A stretch of DNA of 64,000 bases from Methylobacterium sp. J-067. Its GTDB lineage: Bacteria; Pseudomonadota; Alphaproteobacteria; Rhizobiales; Beijerinckiaceae. How positions within the stretch are numbered: position 1 is the stretch's first letter; the number at the start of each line of letters is the position of its first letter. Under the pieces are notes generated by a model. That model saw only the letters and a list, made by a program, of their open reading frames with translations, did not search any database and was not told the DNA's origin. Positions 1 to 8,712 of the stretch are shown in pieces. A program made the translations under genes and the position numbers. The stretch spans positions 558,001 to 622,000 of the forward strand of contig NZ_JAKSXZ010000146.1 of assembly GCF_022829465.1 (NCBI RefSeq). Reading direction: 5' to 3'.

Positions 1-1085
1 CGGCGGTCGAGGGGCTGCGGCCCGACCGGGTCTCCATCGTGGACGAGCGCGGCCGGCTCCTCGCCGACGGCGCACGCGGCGCCGACCAGGAGGGCGCGGC
101 GGCCATGGAGGACCGGCAGCTCGTCCTGGAGAAGCGCCTGCGCTCGCAGATCGAGGACGTGGTGGCCGGCATCGTCGGCCCCGGCCGGGCGCGGGTGCAG
201 GTGAACGCCGAACTCGACCTCAACCGGATCGAGAGCCGCTCCGAGACCTTCGACCCGGAAAGCCGGGTGGTGCGCTCCTCCCAGACGCGGACGGAATCCT
301 CCCTGACCGGCGGCCCCGAGGGCGGGACGACCTCCGTCGGCAACGAGTTGCCGGGTGCCAACGGCGGCGACAAGCCCGCCGCCCAGAAGGACGCCACCAA
401 CAAGAACGAGGAGACGACGAACTACGAAATCTCCCGCGTCACCAAGACGGAGGTGGCCGAGGGCGGCCGGCTCAAGCGGCTCTCGGTGGCGGTGGTGGTG
501 GACGGCGTCTACGCCGTCGGGCCGGACGGCAAGGCCACCTACAGCCCGCGCCAGCCCGCCGAGATCGAGCGCATCGCCGCCCTGGTGCGCAGCGCGGTCG
601 GCTTCGACAAGGGGCGCGGCGACCAGATCGAGGTGGTGAACCTGCGCTTCGCGGAAGGCCCCGCCGGGACCCCGCAATTCGAAGACCCGTCGCTGATCCA
701 GTCGCTGCTCTCGCCCTCCCGCGAGGACGTGATGCGCCTGGGCGAACTCGGCGTGCTCACGATCCTGACGCTGATCGTGCTGATGACGGTGGTGCGCCCG
801 CTGGTGCGGCAGGTGCTGGCGCCCCCCGCCGAGGTGGCGGCCGGCGCGGCCGGCGGGCTGATCGAGGGCCTGCCCCCCGGCGCGACGATCACCGTGACCA
901 CCGGGAACGGCGGCGGCGGCGCGGTGACGATGGTGGAACGCGACAACCCCACCGCCCGGCTGATGGAATTCGCCAAGATCAACGGCCAAGTGCAGGCCGA
1001 AACGGTGCAACGCGTGGTGGACATGGTGCGCGCGAGCCCGGCCGAGACGGTCGAGGTGCTGCGCTCGTGGATCCACGAGGATTGA
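1..1085 (+). CDS. fliF: Flagellar MS-ring protein FliF, C-terminal part (5' end outside window)
   Basis: FliF builds the membrane-embedded MS ring of the flagellar basal body and holds the FliG rotor ring. The reading frame is already open at base 3 (AVEGLRPDRVSIVDERG), so the N-terminal ring-building domains and first membrane segment lie upstream of the window. What is visible is the end of the periplasmic region, a low-complexity Gly/Asn/Lys-rich linker, the second transmembrane segment (VLTILTLIVLMTVVRPL) and the cytoplasmic tail, ending in the FliG-binding region (EVLRSWIHED). fliG follows 17 bp downstream, the usual order. Partial only because of the window edge. Confidence 0.95.
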   Translation, partial: AVEGLRPDRVSIVDERGRLLADGARGADQEGAAAMEDRQLVLEKRLRSQIEDVVAGIVGPGRARVQVNAELDLNRIESRSETFDPESRVVRSSQTRTESSLTGGPEGGTTSVGNELPGANGGDKPAAQKDATNKNEETTNYEISRVTKTEVAEGGRLKRLSVAVVVDGVYAVGPDGKATYSPRQPAEIERIAALVRSAVGFDKGRGDQIEVVNLRFAEGPAGTPQFEDPSLIQSLLSPSREDVMRLGELGVLTILTLIVLMTVVRPLVRQVLAPPAEVAAGAAGGLIEGLPPGATITVTTGNGGGGAVTMVERDNPTARLMEFAKINGQVQAETVQRVVDMVRASPAETVEVLRSWIHED

Positions 1086-1102
1086 GGAGCTGAGGTCGAG
1101 CG

Positions 1103-2146
1103 ATGGCGGCGGGTATCGGCAATCCCGAGAAGACTGGCGGCGGGGAATTGGTGCGGCTCGACGGCCCCCAGCGGGCGGCCGCGCTGCTGCTGATGCTCGG
1201 CGACGAGGAGGGCGCGCCGATCTGGCAGGCCCTCGAGGAGGAGGAGGTCAAGAAGGTCAGCGCCGCGATGGTGCAGCTCGGCGCCCTTGAGGTGCAGACC
1301 GTCGAGAAGCTGATCATCGAGTTCGTCACGAAGCTCGGCAACAGCGGCGGCATCTCCTCGAACTTCGAGCGCACCGAGGCGCTGCTGCTCAAGATCTTCC
1401 CGTCCGAGCAGGTCTCGCTGATCATGGCGGAGATCAAGGGCGCCTCGGGCAAGCGCGTCTGGGCGTCCATCGCCCAGGTCGATCCCGAGATCCTGGCCTC
1501 GTTCCTGCGCAACGAATACCCGCAGACCGTCGCGGTGGTGCTCTCGCGGGTGCGGGCGGATTACGCCGCCAAGGTCCTCACCATCCTGCCCGAGGATTTC
1601 GCCATCGACGTGCTCAACCGGATGTTGCGCATGGAGACCGTGCAGAAGGAGGCCCTGCGCCACATCGAGGAGACGCTGCGCGTCGAGTTCGTCTCGACCA
1701 TCGCCCAGACCCAGCGGCGCGACGCCCACGAGATGATGGCGGACGTGTTCAACGCCTTCGACCGGCAGACCGAGGGCCGCTTCCTCGCCGCCCTCGACCA
1801 GGCGAACCGCGGCTCGGCCAAGCGCATCCGCGAGTTGATGTTCACCTTCGAGGATCTGCTGAAGCTCGATCCGGGCAGCGTGCAGACCCTGCTGCGCAAG
1901 ATCGACAACGACACCCTGTGCCGCGCCCTGAAGGGTGCCAACGAGCGCACGCGGGCCTTCTTCCTGGCGCAGATGTCGACCCGCGCCGCCAAGAACCTGA
2001 CGGACGAGATGCAGGCGCTGGGCCCCGTGCGCCTCAAGGAGGTCGATGAGGCCCAGGCCAAGATGACCGAGACGGCCAAGGACCTCGCCGAGAAGGGCGA
2101 GATCATGATCGCCAAGAACAGCGCCGAGGAGGAGTTGGTCTATTGA
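1103..2146 (+). CDS. fliG: Flagellar motor switch protein FliG
   Basis: FliG is the rotor component that contacts FliF at the membrane, FliM/FliN in the C ring and the MotA stator. The 347-residue product has normal length. It opens with an alphaproteobacterial N-terminal extension before the conserved QRAAALLLMLGDE stretch, continues through the helical armadillo-like middle region and ends with the charged C-terminal domain. ATG follows a GAGG/GAGGT-containing leader. It overlaps the next gene by 4 bp (TTGA), so translational coupling with fliH is likely. Confidence 0.96.
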   Translation: MAAGIGNPEKTGGGELVRLDGPQRAAALLLMLGDEEGAPIWQALEEEEVKKVSAAMVQLGALEVQTVEKLIIEFVTKLGNSGGISSNFERTEALLLKIFPSEQVSLIMAEIKGASGKRVWASIAQVDPEILASFLRNEYPQTVAVVLSRVRADYAAKVLTILPEDFAIDVLNRMLRMETVQKEALRHIEETLRVEFVSTIAQTQRRDAHEMMADVFNAFDRQTEGRFLAALDQANRGSAKRIRELMFTFEDLLKLDPGSVQTLLRKIDNDTLCRALKGANERTRAFFLAQMSTRAAKNLTDEMQALGPVRLKEVDEAQAKMTETAKDLAEKGEIMIAKNSAEEELVY

Positions 2147-2748
2147 GCCCCGCGCGCCGGACGACGCCCTTCCTGTTCGACACCGACTTCCGCCGGCCCC
2201 AGCCGAGCGCCGAGGCCATGCGCGCCGCGGAGGAGGCTGTGCAGGCCGAGCAATCGGGCTTCGCGCGTGGGGTGCAGGAAGGCCGCCTCCAGGCCGAGGG
2301 GCAGGCTCAGGCCCGCCTCTCCGACGCGATGACCCGGCTCGCCCTCTCGGCCGCCGGGCTCCTGGCCTCCGCCGACGCGCGGGAGGCCGAGCGCGAGGCG
2401 CAGGCCGTGGAACTTGCCATGCTCATCGCCCGCAAGGTCGCGGGGGACGCCCTCGACGCGCAGCCGCTGATCGGCATCGGCGAGGCGGCCCGCACCGCCC
2501 TGCAGCACCTGCGCGGGGTGCCCCACCTCGTGGTGCGGGTCCATGACAGCCTCGTGGACGAGGCCGAGACCCTGGTGAAGCGCCTCGCCCGCGAGCGCGG
2601 CTTCGAGGGGCGCCTCGTGGTGCTGGGCGACCCCGAGACCCTGCCGGGCGATGCCCGGATCGAATGGGCCGACGGCGGCGTCGTGCGCGAGCGCGCCCGC
2701 ATCGAGGCCGCCGTCGCGGAGGCCCTCGGCCTCCCCTCCTTCTCCTGA
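2143..2748 (+). CDS. fliH: Flagellar export ATPase regulator FliH-like
   Basis: FliH binds and restrains the FliI ATPase of flagellar type III export. This 201-residue protein has the FliH layout: a Glu/Ala/Gln-rich helical N-terminal half (about residues 24-75) and a C-terminal region with ELAMLIARKVAGDAL, LVVRVHDSLVD and DARIEWADGGV, which are FliH/HrpE-like. Its TTG start overlaps the fliG stop as TTGA. Sequence conservation in this family is low, so identification leans on position between fliG and fliN as well as on these C-terminal motifs. Confidence 0.85.
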   Translation: MSPARRTTPFLFDTDFRRPQPSAEAMRAAEEAVQAEQSGFARGVQEGRLQAEGQAQARLSDAMTRLALSAAGLLASADAREAEREAQAVELAMLIARKVAGDALDAQPLIGIGEAARTALQHLRGVPHLVVRVHDSLVDEAETLVKRLARERGFEGRLVVLGDPETLPGDARIEWADGGVVRERARIEAAVAEALGLPSFS

Positions 2749-2760
2749 CGCGGAGGACGC

Positions 2761-3093
2761 ATGTCCGACGATTTCAGCCTGCCCCAGCTCGGCGACAACG
2801 ACGGCGATTTCGCCCCGGAATCGATCCGCGACGCGCCGACCACGCCGAAGTCCGCCGCCGACCTCGAACAATTGTTCGACGTGCCGGTGATGGTCTCGGC
2901 GGTGCTCGGCGCCGCGCGGATGCCCATCGGCGACCTGCTGCGCCTCGGCCCCGGCACGGTGCTCGAACTCGACCGCAAGGTCGGCGAGGCCATCGACGTC
3001 TACGTGAACAACCGCTTGGTCGCCCGCGGCGAGGTGGTCCTCGTCGAGGACCGGCTCGGCGTGACGATGACCGAGATCGTCAAGGGCGAATGA
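2761..3093 (+). CDS. fliN: Flagellar motor switch protein FliN
   Basis: FliN forms part of the C ring, where it helps torque switching and docks the export apparatus. The product has 110 residues. An acidic N-terminal segment (to about residue 38) is followed by one SpoA/FliN domain (about 40-106) with the typical VPVMVSAVLGAARMPIGDLL and VNNRLVARGEVVLVEDRLGV stretches. It lies 12 bp after fliH and is the last of four tightly packed flagellar genes. A double hairpin separates it from the next gene. Confidence 0.95.
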   Translation: MSDDFSLPQLGDNDGDFAPESIRDAPTTPKSAADLEQLFDVPVMVSAVLGAARMPIGDLLRLGPGTVLELDRKVGEAIDVYVNNRLVARGEVVLVEDRLGVTMTEIVKGE

Positions 3094-3102
3094 ACCGGGG
3101 TG

Positions 3103-3145
3103 GCCGGAGGGCGGGCCCTCCGGCGGGTGCAGGGCGGCGCCCTGC
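3103..3145. repeat. Tandem GC-rich hairpins, REP-like or terminator/attenuator
   Basis: Two perfect inverted repeats stand side by side between fliN and the flbD-like gene. The first arm pair GCCGGAGGGC/GCCCTCCGGC is at 3103-3124 with a 2-nt loop. The second, GCAGGGC/GCCCTGC, is at 3129-3145 with a 3-nt loop. There is no T-run. They could stabilise the 3' end of the fli message, attenuate read-through, or be one copy of a dispersed palindromic repeat family. The window alone cannot decide. Confidence 0.55.
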
Positions 3146-3182
3146 CTGACCCCGCAGATCAGTTGGTGAAAGGAACAGGCCC

Positions 3183-4544
3183 ATGCGGCTCCTGATGATC
3201 GGCCGGCTCAACGGCGAGCTCATCACCGCCTCGAAGATCGCCATGTCGCGCGGCGCGTCCGTGACGCAGGCCGACGGCGTGCCGCAGGGCCTCAACGTCC
3301 TGCGGGCCAAGGGCGCGGACCTCGTGATGGTCGATGTCGGCCAGCCCATCGCCGGGCTGATCGGCGCCCTGGAGGCCGAGCGCATCCGCACGCCGGTCGT
3401 CGCCTGCGGCGTCTCGGCGGATGCCAACGCGGCGGTGGCGGCGATCCGGGCGGGGGCGCGGGAATACATCCCCCTGCCGCCGGACCCGGAGATGATCGCG
3501 GCGGTGCTGGAGGCGGTGGCCGCCGACCGCAGCCCGTTCGTGTGGCGCGACGGGGCGATGGAGCGGGTGGTGCGGCTGGCCGAGCAGGTCGCCCGCGCGG
3601 AGGCCTCCGTGCTGATCACCGGCGAGAGCGGCACCGGCAAGGAGGTGCTCGCCCGCTACCTGCACGCCAAGTCGAACCGGGCGGCCAAGCCCTTCGTCTC
3701 GGTGAACTGCGCCGCGATTCCCGAAGCCCTGCTGGAATCGGAATTGTTCGGCCACGAGAAGGGCGCCTTCACCGGAGCCATCGCCCGGCGCATCGGCCGG
3801 TTCGAGGAGGCCCATGGCGGCACCCTGCTCCTCGACGAGATCTCCGAGATGGACGTGCGGCTGCAGGCCAAGCTGCTGCGGGCGCTGCAGGAGCGGGTGA
3901 TCGACCGGGTCGGCGGCACCGCGTCGGTGAAGGTCGACATCCGGGTGCTCGCCACCTCGAACCGCAACCTCGCGGAGGAGGTCCGCAAGGGCACGTTCCG
4001 CGAAGACCTGCTCTACCGGCTGAACGTCGTCTCCCTGCGCCTGCCGCCGCTGCGCGAGCGGCCCGGCGACATCCTCGAACTCGCCGCGCATTTCGCCCGG
4101 CGCTACGCCGAGTCGAACGGCCTGCCGATGCGCCCGCTCTCGGTGCAGGCGCAATCGCTGATGCTGAAGAACCCGTGGCGCGGCAACGTGCGCGAGTTGG
4201 AGAACACGCTGCACCGGGCGGTGCTGCTGGCCAACGGCCCGGAGATCGGGCCCGAGGCGCTGCTCACCCCGGAGGGCGACACCCTGGCGCCGGAGGGGCC
4301 GGCGGCCCGGGCCGCCCAGGCGGCCGAGGCGGTGACGCGGGGCCTCGTGGGGCGCACCGTGGCGCAGGTCGAGTGCGACCTGATCCTCGACACCCTGGAC
4401 CATTGCCTCGGCAACCGCACCCATGCGGCCAAGATCCTCGGGATCTCGATCCGCACCCTGCGCAACAAGCTCAACGAGTACGTGGCCTCGGGCCTCGACG
4501 TGGCCGAGCCCGGTCAGGCGCGGGCGAGCGCGGCGATCGGCTGA
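3183..4544 (+). CDS. flbD: Sigma-54-dependent activator, FlbD-like flagellar regulator
   Basis: An enhancer-binding protein that would activate RpoN-dependent, mostly late flagellar promoters. The 453 residues run as a receiver-like domain (1-115), an AAA+ core (about 122-360) and a C-terminal Fis-type helix-turn-helix ([20 protein letters not shown]). The core carries Walker A GESGTGKE (147-154), the sigma-54 contact loop GAFTGA (194-199) and Walker B GGTLLLDE (212-219). The receiver has Asp51 at the phosphoacceptor-like position but lacks the usual N-terminal acidic pair, which fits FlbD-type proteins not controlled by ordinary phosphorylation. Position behind fliN supports FlbD over other NtrC-family members. 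Confidence 0.88.
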   Translation: MRLLMIGRLNGELITASKIAMSRGASVTQADGVPQGLNVLRAKGADLVMVDVGQPIAGLIGALEAERIRTPVVACGVSADANAAVAAIRAGAREYIPLPPDPEMIAAVLEAVAADRSPFVWRDGAMERVVRLAEQVARAEASVLITGESGTGKEVLARYLHAKSNRAAKPFVSVNCAAIPEALLESELFGHEKGAFTGAIARRIGRFEEAHGGTLLLDEISEMDVRLQAKLLRALQERVIDRVGGTASVKVDIRVLATSNRNLAEEVRKGTFREDLLYRLNVVSLRLPPLRERPGDILELAAHFARRYAESNGLPMRPLSVQAQSLMLKNPWRGNVRELENTLHRAVLLANGPEIGPEALLTPEGDTLAPEGPAARAAQAAEAVTRGLVGRTVAQVECDLILDTLDHCLGNRTHAAKILGISIRTLRNKLNEYVASGLDVAEPGQARASAAIG

Positions 4545-4554
4545 GGGCCGGGGC

Positions 4555-4869
4555 CTACCGCCGCCCGGAGGATTGCGCCTTGTGCTCCTTCGCCTGGGCG
4601 GCGAAGGCCTCGTCCAGCTTGCGCATCGATTCGTAGCGCGCGACGTCGATCTCGATGTCGCGGATCGTCTCTTCCACGAGGTGGCGGCGATAGGCGGCGC
4701 GGGGATCGGACGGGTCGAGCCCGTCGCGCTCCTGGAGCTTCAGGACGGCCTCGCGCACCCGGGCATAGACCTCCTCCCGCTGCTCGCGCGACATGGAGGG
4801 ATTGATCGCCTTCGCAACGAGGGCCGAGAAATCCGACATCGGTGGGGAGGTGGGGGACGAGGCGGCCAT
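4555..4869 (-). CDS. Small conserved-type protein of unknown function
   Basis: A 104-residue hydrophilic, probably cytoplasmic and mostly helical protein (INPSMSREQREEVYARVREA, then VEETIRDIEIDVARYESMRK). I do not recognise the family. ATG at 4869 is used. A second ATG at 4839 would give 94 residues starting MSDFSALVAKAI, and neither has a strong ribosome binding site. It lies 53 bp downstream of the KpsE-like gene on the same strand, so co-transcription is possible. It converges with the flbD-like gene, 10 bp away. Confidence 0.7.
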   Translation of the reverse strand: MAASSPTSPPMSDFSALVAKAINPSMSREQREEVYARVREAVLKLQERDGLDPSDPRAAYRRHLVEETIRDIEIDVARYESMRKLDEAFAAQAKEHKAQSSGRR

Positions 4870-4922
4870 GGCCGCCTGCTCTAAATCAGCCGGCGCGAAA
4901 ACGGTATCCGCTTCCGGCCCGA

Positions 4923-6239
4923 TCAGCTTCGCTGATCCCTGATGCCTGCCTTGACCAGGGTGAACGAACTCCACAGCACCGTGAAGCAGAACAGCATCAC
5001 GAAGACGGTGTGCCCCCGCTCGGGATACAGCGATTCCGTCGGCAGGACGGGGCGTTCGAAGGTCGCCAGGAAGATCTGCTGCTTCGAGGCTGAGATCCGC
5101 GCCTTGTCGTAGAGCGTGTGCGCGGATTCCTCGAGCTTCTCGGCGATGCTGCGCTCCACCAGCAGCCCCTCGTAGGCGAGGAGCGCCTCGGTGAGGTTCT
5201 GCCGGCCGTCCGCCGAGCCGCTGCTCGTCATCTCGTTCTGCAGGGTCGTCATCTGCTGATCGAGGGCGTTGGACTGGGCCGCGAGCGTCTGGATCGAGCG
5301 CGACCGCTCGTCGAGGTTCGAGGAGCGCAGGACCTGGAGGTCGCTGTCGAGCTTGATCTTCTCCTTGCGCAGGAGGGTCAGCGTCGTCAGCGTGCCCTCG
5401 GCGGTCTTCACCGGGTCGATCAGGCCCCACTGGTTGCGGAAGCTCTGGATGGCGAGGTGCGCCTTGCGCAGGCGTTCCTCGGCGGCGGTGGCGTCCGACT
5501 TCGCCTGGGCGACCATGTCGGCCTGGGCGCGCTTCGAGATGTCGTTGATCAGCACCTCGGCGCGGGTCACCACCTCGCGGGCGATGGTGACGGCGTCCTC
5601 CGGGGTGAAGGCGCGCACGTTCAGGCGGATCACGCCAGAGATGGCGTCGATCTCCGCGCTGGTCTGCTTGTGCCAGTATTTCGTCAGCTGCTCGATCGGA
5701 TCGCGCGGGTCGTACCGTACCCAGAAATCCGCTTCCGGCCGGGAGTACATCTTCGAGATATGGATGCTCTTCTCCAGCTCCTCGACCATGGCCTGGCTCT
5801 GGATGTAGTCGCGGACGATGTAGCCGTCCTGGCTGTTGTGCTTCTGGATCAGCGCCGTGAACTGGCCGAGGCTGGCGTGCTCCATCGGCTCGACGTTGCC
5901 GCGCACCGCGAACTGGGCCGTGGCGGTGTACTGGTCCGAGGCGATGCCGAACATGTAGATGGCGACCACCGCCGTCGGCAGCAGCACGAACAGGCCGACC
6001 CGGCGCATGAGCATGCCGGCATAGCTGGCCTCCTCGGCGTCCGGCCGCGACGGGCGCAGGCCCGGCAGGCGCCGCCAGTCGAGCCGGGTGGAGGCCGAGC
6101 GCAGCAGCGCCAGCTTCCCGCGCTTCTCGGGGATGGGCCGGATCGTCTCCGCCTCGCGGCGAAGGTCGGTCATCGTCGGCTGGATCAGCGTGACGAGTTC
6201 GCCCTCGCGCTGGTCCTCCTTGACGTCGTCCAAGCTCAT
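4923..6239 (-). CDS. Capsule/exopolysaccharide export inner-membrane protein, KpsE/Wzz type
   Basis: A polysaccharide co-polymerase-type protein of the kind that links an ABC or Wzy polysaccharide system to the outer-membrane exporter. The 438 residues show a cytoplasmic N-terminal 80, one membrane segment (about 81-100, VGLFVLLPTAVVAIYMFGIA), a long periplasmic region with coiled-coil stretches (about 200-400), a Pro-containing motif (FERPVLPTESLYPER) and a second membrane segment (about 411-429). This two-membrane-segment layout is typical of KpsE/BexC/CtrB. No glycosyltransferase or KpsMT genes are adjacent, so its substrate cannot be read from context. Confidence 0.85.
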   Translation of the reverse strand: MSLDDVKEDQREGELVTLIQPTMTDLRREAETIRPIPEKRGKLALLRSASTRLDWRRLPGLRPSRPDAEEASYAGMLMRRVGLFVLLPTAVVAIYMFGIASDQYTATAQFAVRGNVEPMEHASLGQFTALIQKHNSQDGYIVRDYIQSQAMVEELEKSIHISKMYSRPEADFWVRYDPRDPIEQLTKYWHKQTSAEIDAISGVIRLNVRAFTPEDAVTIAREVVTRAEVLINDISKRAQADMVAQAKSDATAAEERLRKAHLAIQSFRNQWGLIDPVKTAEGTLTTLTLLRKEKIKLDSDLQVLRSSNLDERSRSIQTLAAQSNALDQQMTTLQNEMTSSGSADGRQNLTEALLAYEGLLVERSIAEKLEESAHTLYDKARISASKQQIFLATFERPVLPTESLYPERGHTVFVMLFCFTVLWSSFTLVKAGIRDQRS

Positions 6240-6416
6240 CCGCTCGCTGTTCCTGATCTGCGCCGGTTCCCTTGCGGGAAAGCCGGCCGAGGACGGCCGT
6301 GCGCCGCTCCGGAATCCCGTTCTTTTCGGCCCTTTTTAAGGCACCACCCGGCCGCGTTGCTGCGCCGCATCGCGGCGCCTACCGCTGTCCGCCCCTTCCT
6401 GCGATGGTCGCACCCG

Positions 6417-6827
6417 ATGACGATTGAATTACGTTCCAGCGCCACAAAGCCTCGCAGCGCGAAATCCAAGTTCGGCGGCCTCGTCGTGGTGTGCGCCAAA
6501 TGCGCCAAGCGGCAGGGCCTGCCGGCCAAGGCGATCCGCACGCTCCTGAAGGAGGCCCACGCGGACCTCGCCCCGGCTCCGGGGAGCAAGGGCAAGCGGC
6601 GCAAGCTCTGCGTGATCGAATCCGGCTGCCTCGGCCCCTGCCCCAAGCGGGCGGTGGCGGTGGCGACGGGGGCGAGTCTCGCGGAGGGCCGGGTGCTGCT
6701 CCTCGATCCGGCGGACGGCGTCGCGGGGGCCCGCGCCGCCCTGCTCCCCGAATTCGGCCCCATTGCCGGTCTAGCCGCTGGCGCGGATACTGGCGGCGCG
6801 GGGAACGACTCGCCCCGCTCTCCCTGA
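6417..6827 (+). CDS. Thioredoxin-like [2Fe-2S] ferredoxin family protein
   Basis: A 136-residue protein with CAKC at 26-29, then C65, C71 and C75 in LCVIESGCLGPCPKRAV. The spacing matches the cluster ligands of thioredoxin-fold [2Fe-2S] proteins, as in the NuoE-like/DUF1636 group. A role as a small electron carrier is inferred. The first ATG in frame (6417) is used. The frame is open further upstream on the strand opposite the KpsE gene, but that part looks like a GC shadow. Divergent from the KpsE-like gene. Confidence 0.75.
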   Translation: MTIELRSSATKPRSAKSKFGGLVVVCAKCAKRQGLPAKAIRTLLKEAHADLAPAPGSKGKRRKLCVIESGCLGPCPKRAVAVATGASLAEGRVLLLDPADGVAGARAALLPEFGPIAGLAAGADTGGAGNDSPRSP

Positions 6828-6853
6828 GACGCCCCGGCGAGGACGCCCCGCCC

Positions 6854-7912
6854 TTGGATTTCGCTTCGAACCGGTCGCACCGGGCTCGCATCGGGCGCGC
6901 GGTGCTGCGGCGGCTGCCGCTCGCCGGCACGCTCGTCGGGCTGGGTCTCGCCGCGTGGCTCGTGGCGACGAACGACCTCACCGCCGTGGCCACGGCCTTC
7001 GGAAAGATCGGCTTCCTCGGCCTCGCGGGCGTCGTGCTGGCGCGGGTGGTGGCGATCCTCGTCTGCGGCCTCGCCTGGGCGCGGCTCCTCGACGGGCTCG
7101 TCCCCGCCCCGGCCGGCGCCTGCCTCATCCTGCGCTTCGTGCGCGAGGGCATCAACGTGCTCCTGCCGGTGGCCTCGGTGGGCGGCGACGTGCTCGGCGC
7201 GCGGCTCCTCACCTTCTGGGGGGTGCCCGGCGCCCTGGCGGCGGCCTCGGTGCTGGCGGACATGATGTTCCAAGTCGGCACCCTCGCCCTGTTCGCCGGG
7301 CTCGGCGCCGCGTTCCTCAGCCGGGTCCCGAGCCCGGAGGCGGCGGAGCTGGCGGGCTGGACCCTCCGGTCGCTCGGCGTCGCGGCCCTGCTGCTCGGCG
7401 GGTTCTTCGCCCTCCAGCGCACCGGCCTCGTGCGGGTGCTCGAAGAGAGGATTGCCGCCCTCGGCCGCCGCTTCGTGCGCGAGGCCGAGGTGCAGCCGGA
7501 GCCCCGGCCGCAGGTGCAGGGCGCCCTGGATGCCGTGTGGGGCAAGGGCCGGCGCGGCCGTCTCGCCCAATCCTTCGGCCTGCACGCCCTGGCGTGGCTG
7601 TTCGGCGTCGCCGAGGTCGCCATCGTGCTCGCATGCATCGGCGACCATCCGTTCGGCCTGACGGAGGTGGTGGTGATCGAGGCCCTGGGGCAGGCGATCA
7701 AGGCGGTCGCGTTCCTCGTGCCGAGCGGGCTCGGGGTGCAGGAGGGCGGCTTCGTGCTGGTCTGCGGGCTGTTCGGGATCGACGGCGGGACGGCAATCGC
7801 CCTGTCGCTGGCCAAGCGCGTGCCGGATGTGGTGCTGGGCCTTCCGGCCCTGCTGGTGTGGCAGAACCTTGAGGCGCGGAGAACCGGCATCGGCCCGGCC
7901 GCGACGCCGTGA
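6854..7912 (+). CDS. Lysylphosphatidylglycerol-synthase-like membrane protein, HpnL-like
   Basis: A polytopic inner-membrane protein of 352 residues from the flippase-like UPF0104/LPG-synthase transmembrane superfamily. Diagnostic stretches are LILRFVREGINVLLPVASVGGDVLGARLL and ALGQAIKAVAFLVPSGLGVQEGGFVLV. The hopanoid-associated HpnL group has this composition, and methylobacteria make hopanoids, but no other hpn gene is in the window, so the specific role is tentative. The start is TTG 6854, preceded by GAGGA about 10 nt upstream. Its stop overlaps the fliP ATG (TGATG), so the two are likely coupled. Confidence 0.8.
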   Translation: MDFASNRSHRARIGRAVLRRLPLAGTLVGLGLAAWLVATNDLTAVATAFGKIGFLGLAGVVLARVVAILVCGLAWARLLDGLVPAPAGACLILRFVREGINVLLPVASVGGDVLGARLLTFWGVPGALAAASVLADMMFQVGTLALFAGLGAAFLSRVPSPEAAELAGWTLRSLGVAALLLGGFFALQRTGLVRVLEERIAALGRRFVREAEVQPEPRPQVQGALDAVWGKGRRGRLAQSFGLHALAWLFGVAEVAIVLACIGDHPFGLTEVVVIEALGQAIKAVAFLVPSGLGVQEGGFVLVCGLFGIDGGTAIALSLAKRVPDVVLGLPALLVWQNLEARRTGIGPAATP

Positions 7913-8634
7913 TGACCCGTCTCCTGACCGCCCTTGCCGGGCTGCTGCTCCTCGCCGGACCAGCGGCGGCCCAGAGCCTCACCGTCGATCTCGGCGCGGG
8001 GGGCACGACCGAGCGCGCCCTGCAGCTCGTGGCGCTCATCACCGTGCTGGCGGTGGCGCCCTCGGTGCTGGTGATGGCCACCGCCTTCACCCGCATCGTC
8101 GTGGTGCTCTCGATCCTGCGCTCGGCGCTCGGCACCCAGACCGCCCCGCCCACGGCGGTGATCATCAGCCTCGCCCTGTTCCTCACCGCCTTCGTCATGG
8201 CCCCCACCGGCCGGGAGGCCTACACGGCCGGCATCGAGCCCCTGGTCGCGGGGCGGATCACCCAGGCGCAGGCCTTCGAGCGCGCCTCGGGACCGTTCAA
8301 GGCCTTCATGCTGAAGAACGTCCGCGAGAAGGACCTCAAGTTGTTCCTCGACCTCGCCAAGGCCCCCGTGCCCAAGGGGCCGGAGGATGTCGGGCTGGAG
8401 ATCGTGACCCCCGCCTTCATGATCTCCGAGTTGCGGCGCGCCTTCGAGATCGGCTTCCTGCTGTTCATCCCCTTCCTGATCATCGACCTCGTCGTCGCCT
8501 CGGTGCTGATGGCGGTGGGCATGATGATGGTGCCCCCCGCCACCGTCGCCCTGCCCTTCAAGCTGATCTTCTTCGTCCTCGTGGACGGCTGGGGGCTGGT
8601 GGCCGGCTCGCTCGTTCAGAGTTACGGAAACTAA
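7912..8634 (+). CDS. fliP: Flagellar biosynthesis protein FliP
   Basis: FliP forms the core of the flagellar type III export gate with FliQ and FliR. The 240 residues include a cleavable signal peptide (LTALAGLLLLAGPAAAQ) and the hallmark TAFTRIVVVLSILRSALGTQ and NSPPT-equivalent region (QTAPPTAVIISLALF), then the C-terminal membrane pair. ATG 7912 overlaps the preceding stop. A GTG at 7909 is the alternative start. fliP is split from the other fli genes by 3.4 kb of non-flagellar genes, and no fliQ/fliR follows. Confidence 0.95.
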   Translation: MTRLLTALAGLLLLAGPAAAQSLTVDLGAGGTTERALQLVALITVLAVAPSVLVMATAFTRIVVVLSILRSALGTQTAPPTAVIISLALFLTAFVMAPTGREAYTAGIEPLVAGRITQAQAFERASGPFKAFMLKNVREKDLKLFLDLAKAPVPKGPEDVGLEIVTPAFMISELRRAFEIGFLLFIPFLIIDLVVASVLMAVGMMMVPPATVALPFKLIFFVLVDGWGLVAGSLVQSYGN

Positions 8635-8645
8635 AGGTTACCGAC

Positions 8646-8660
8646 GCCCGGCATCCGGGC
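8646..8660 (+). terminator. Possible fliP terminator hairpin
   Basis: GCCCGG-CAT-CCGGGC, 12 nt after the fliP stop, followed by TTGAGCGCTTCTCCC instead of a clean T-run. It could be a weak intrinsic terminator or a 3' end stabiliser. Confidence 0.4.
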
Positions 8661-8712
8661 TTGAGCGCTTCTCCCGCTAACGTGTGTGGGGATCGGCAAT
8701 CCAATTATCTCT

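Noticed and set aside
5118-6416. Upstream extension of the [2Fe-2S] protein frame (569 codons)
   Set aside because: The extension runs antisense to the KpsE-like gene and has shadow composition. The first real ATG before the Cys motif is at 6417.
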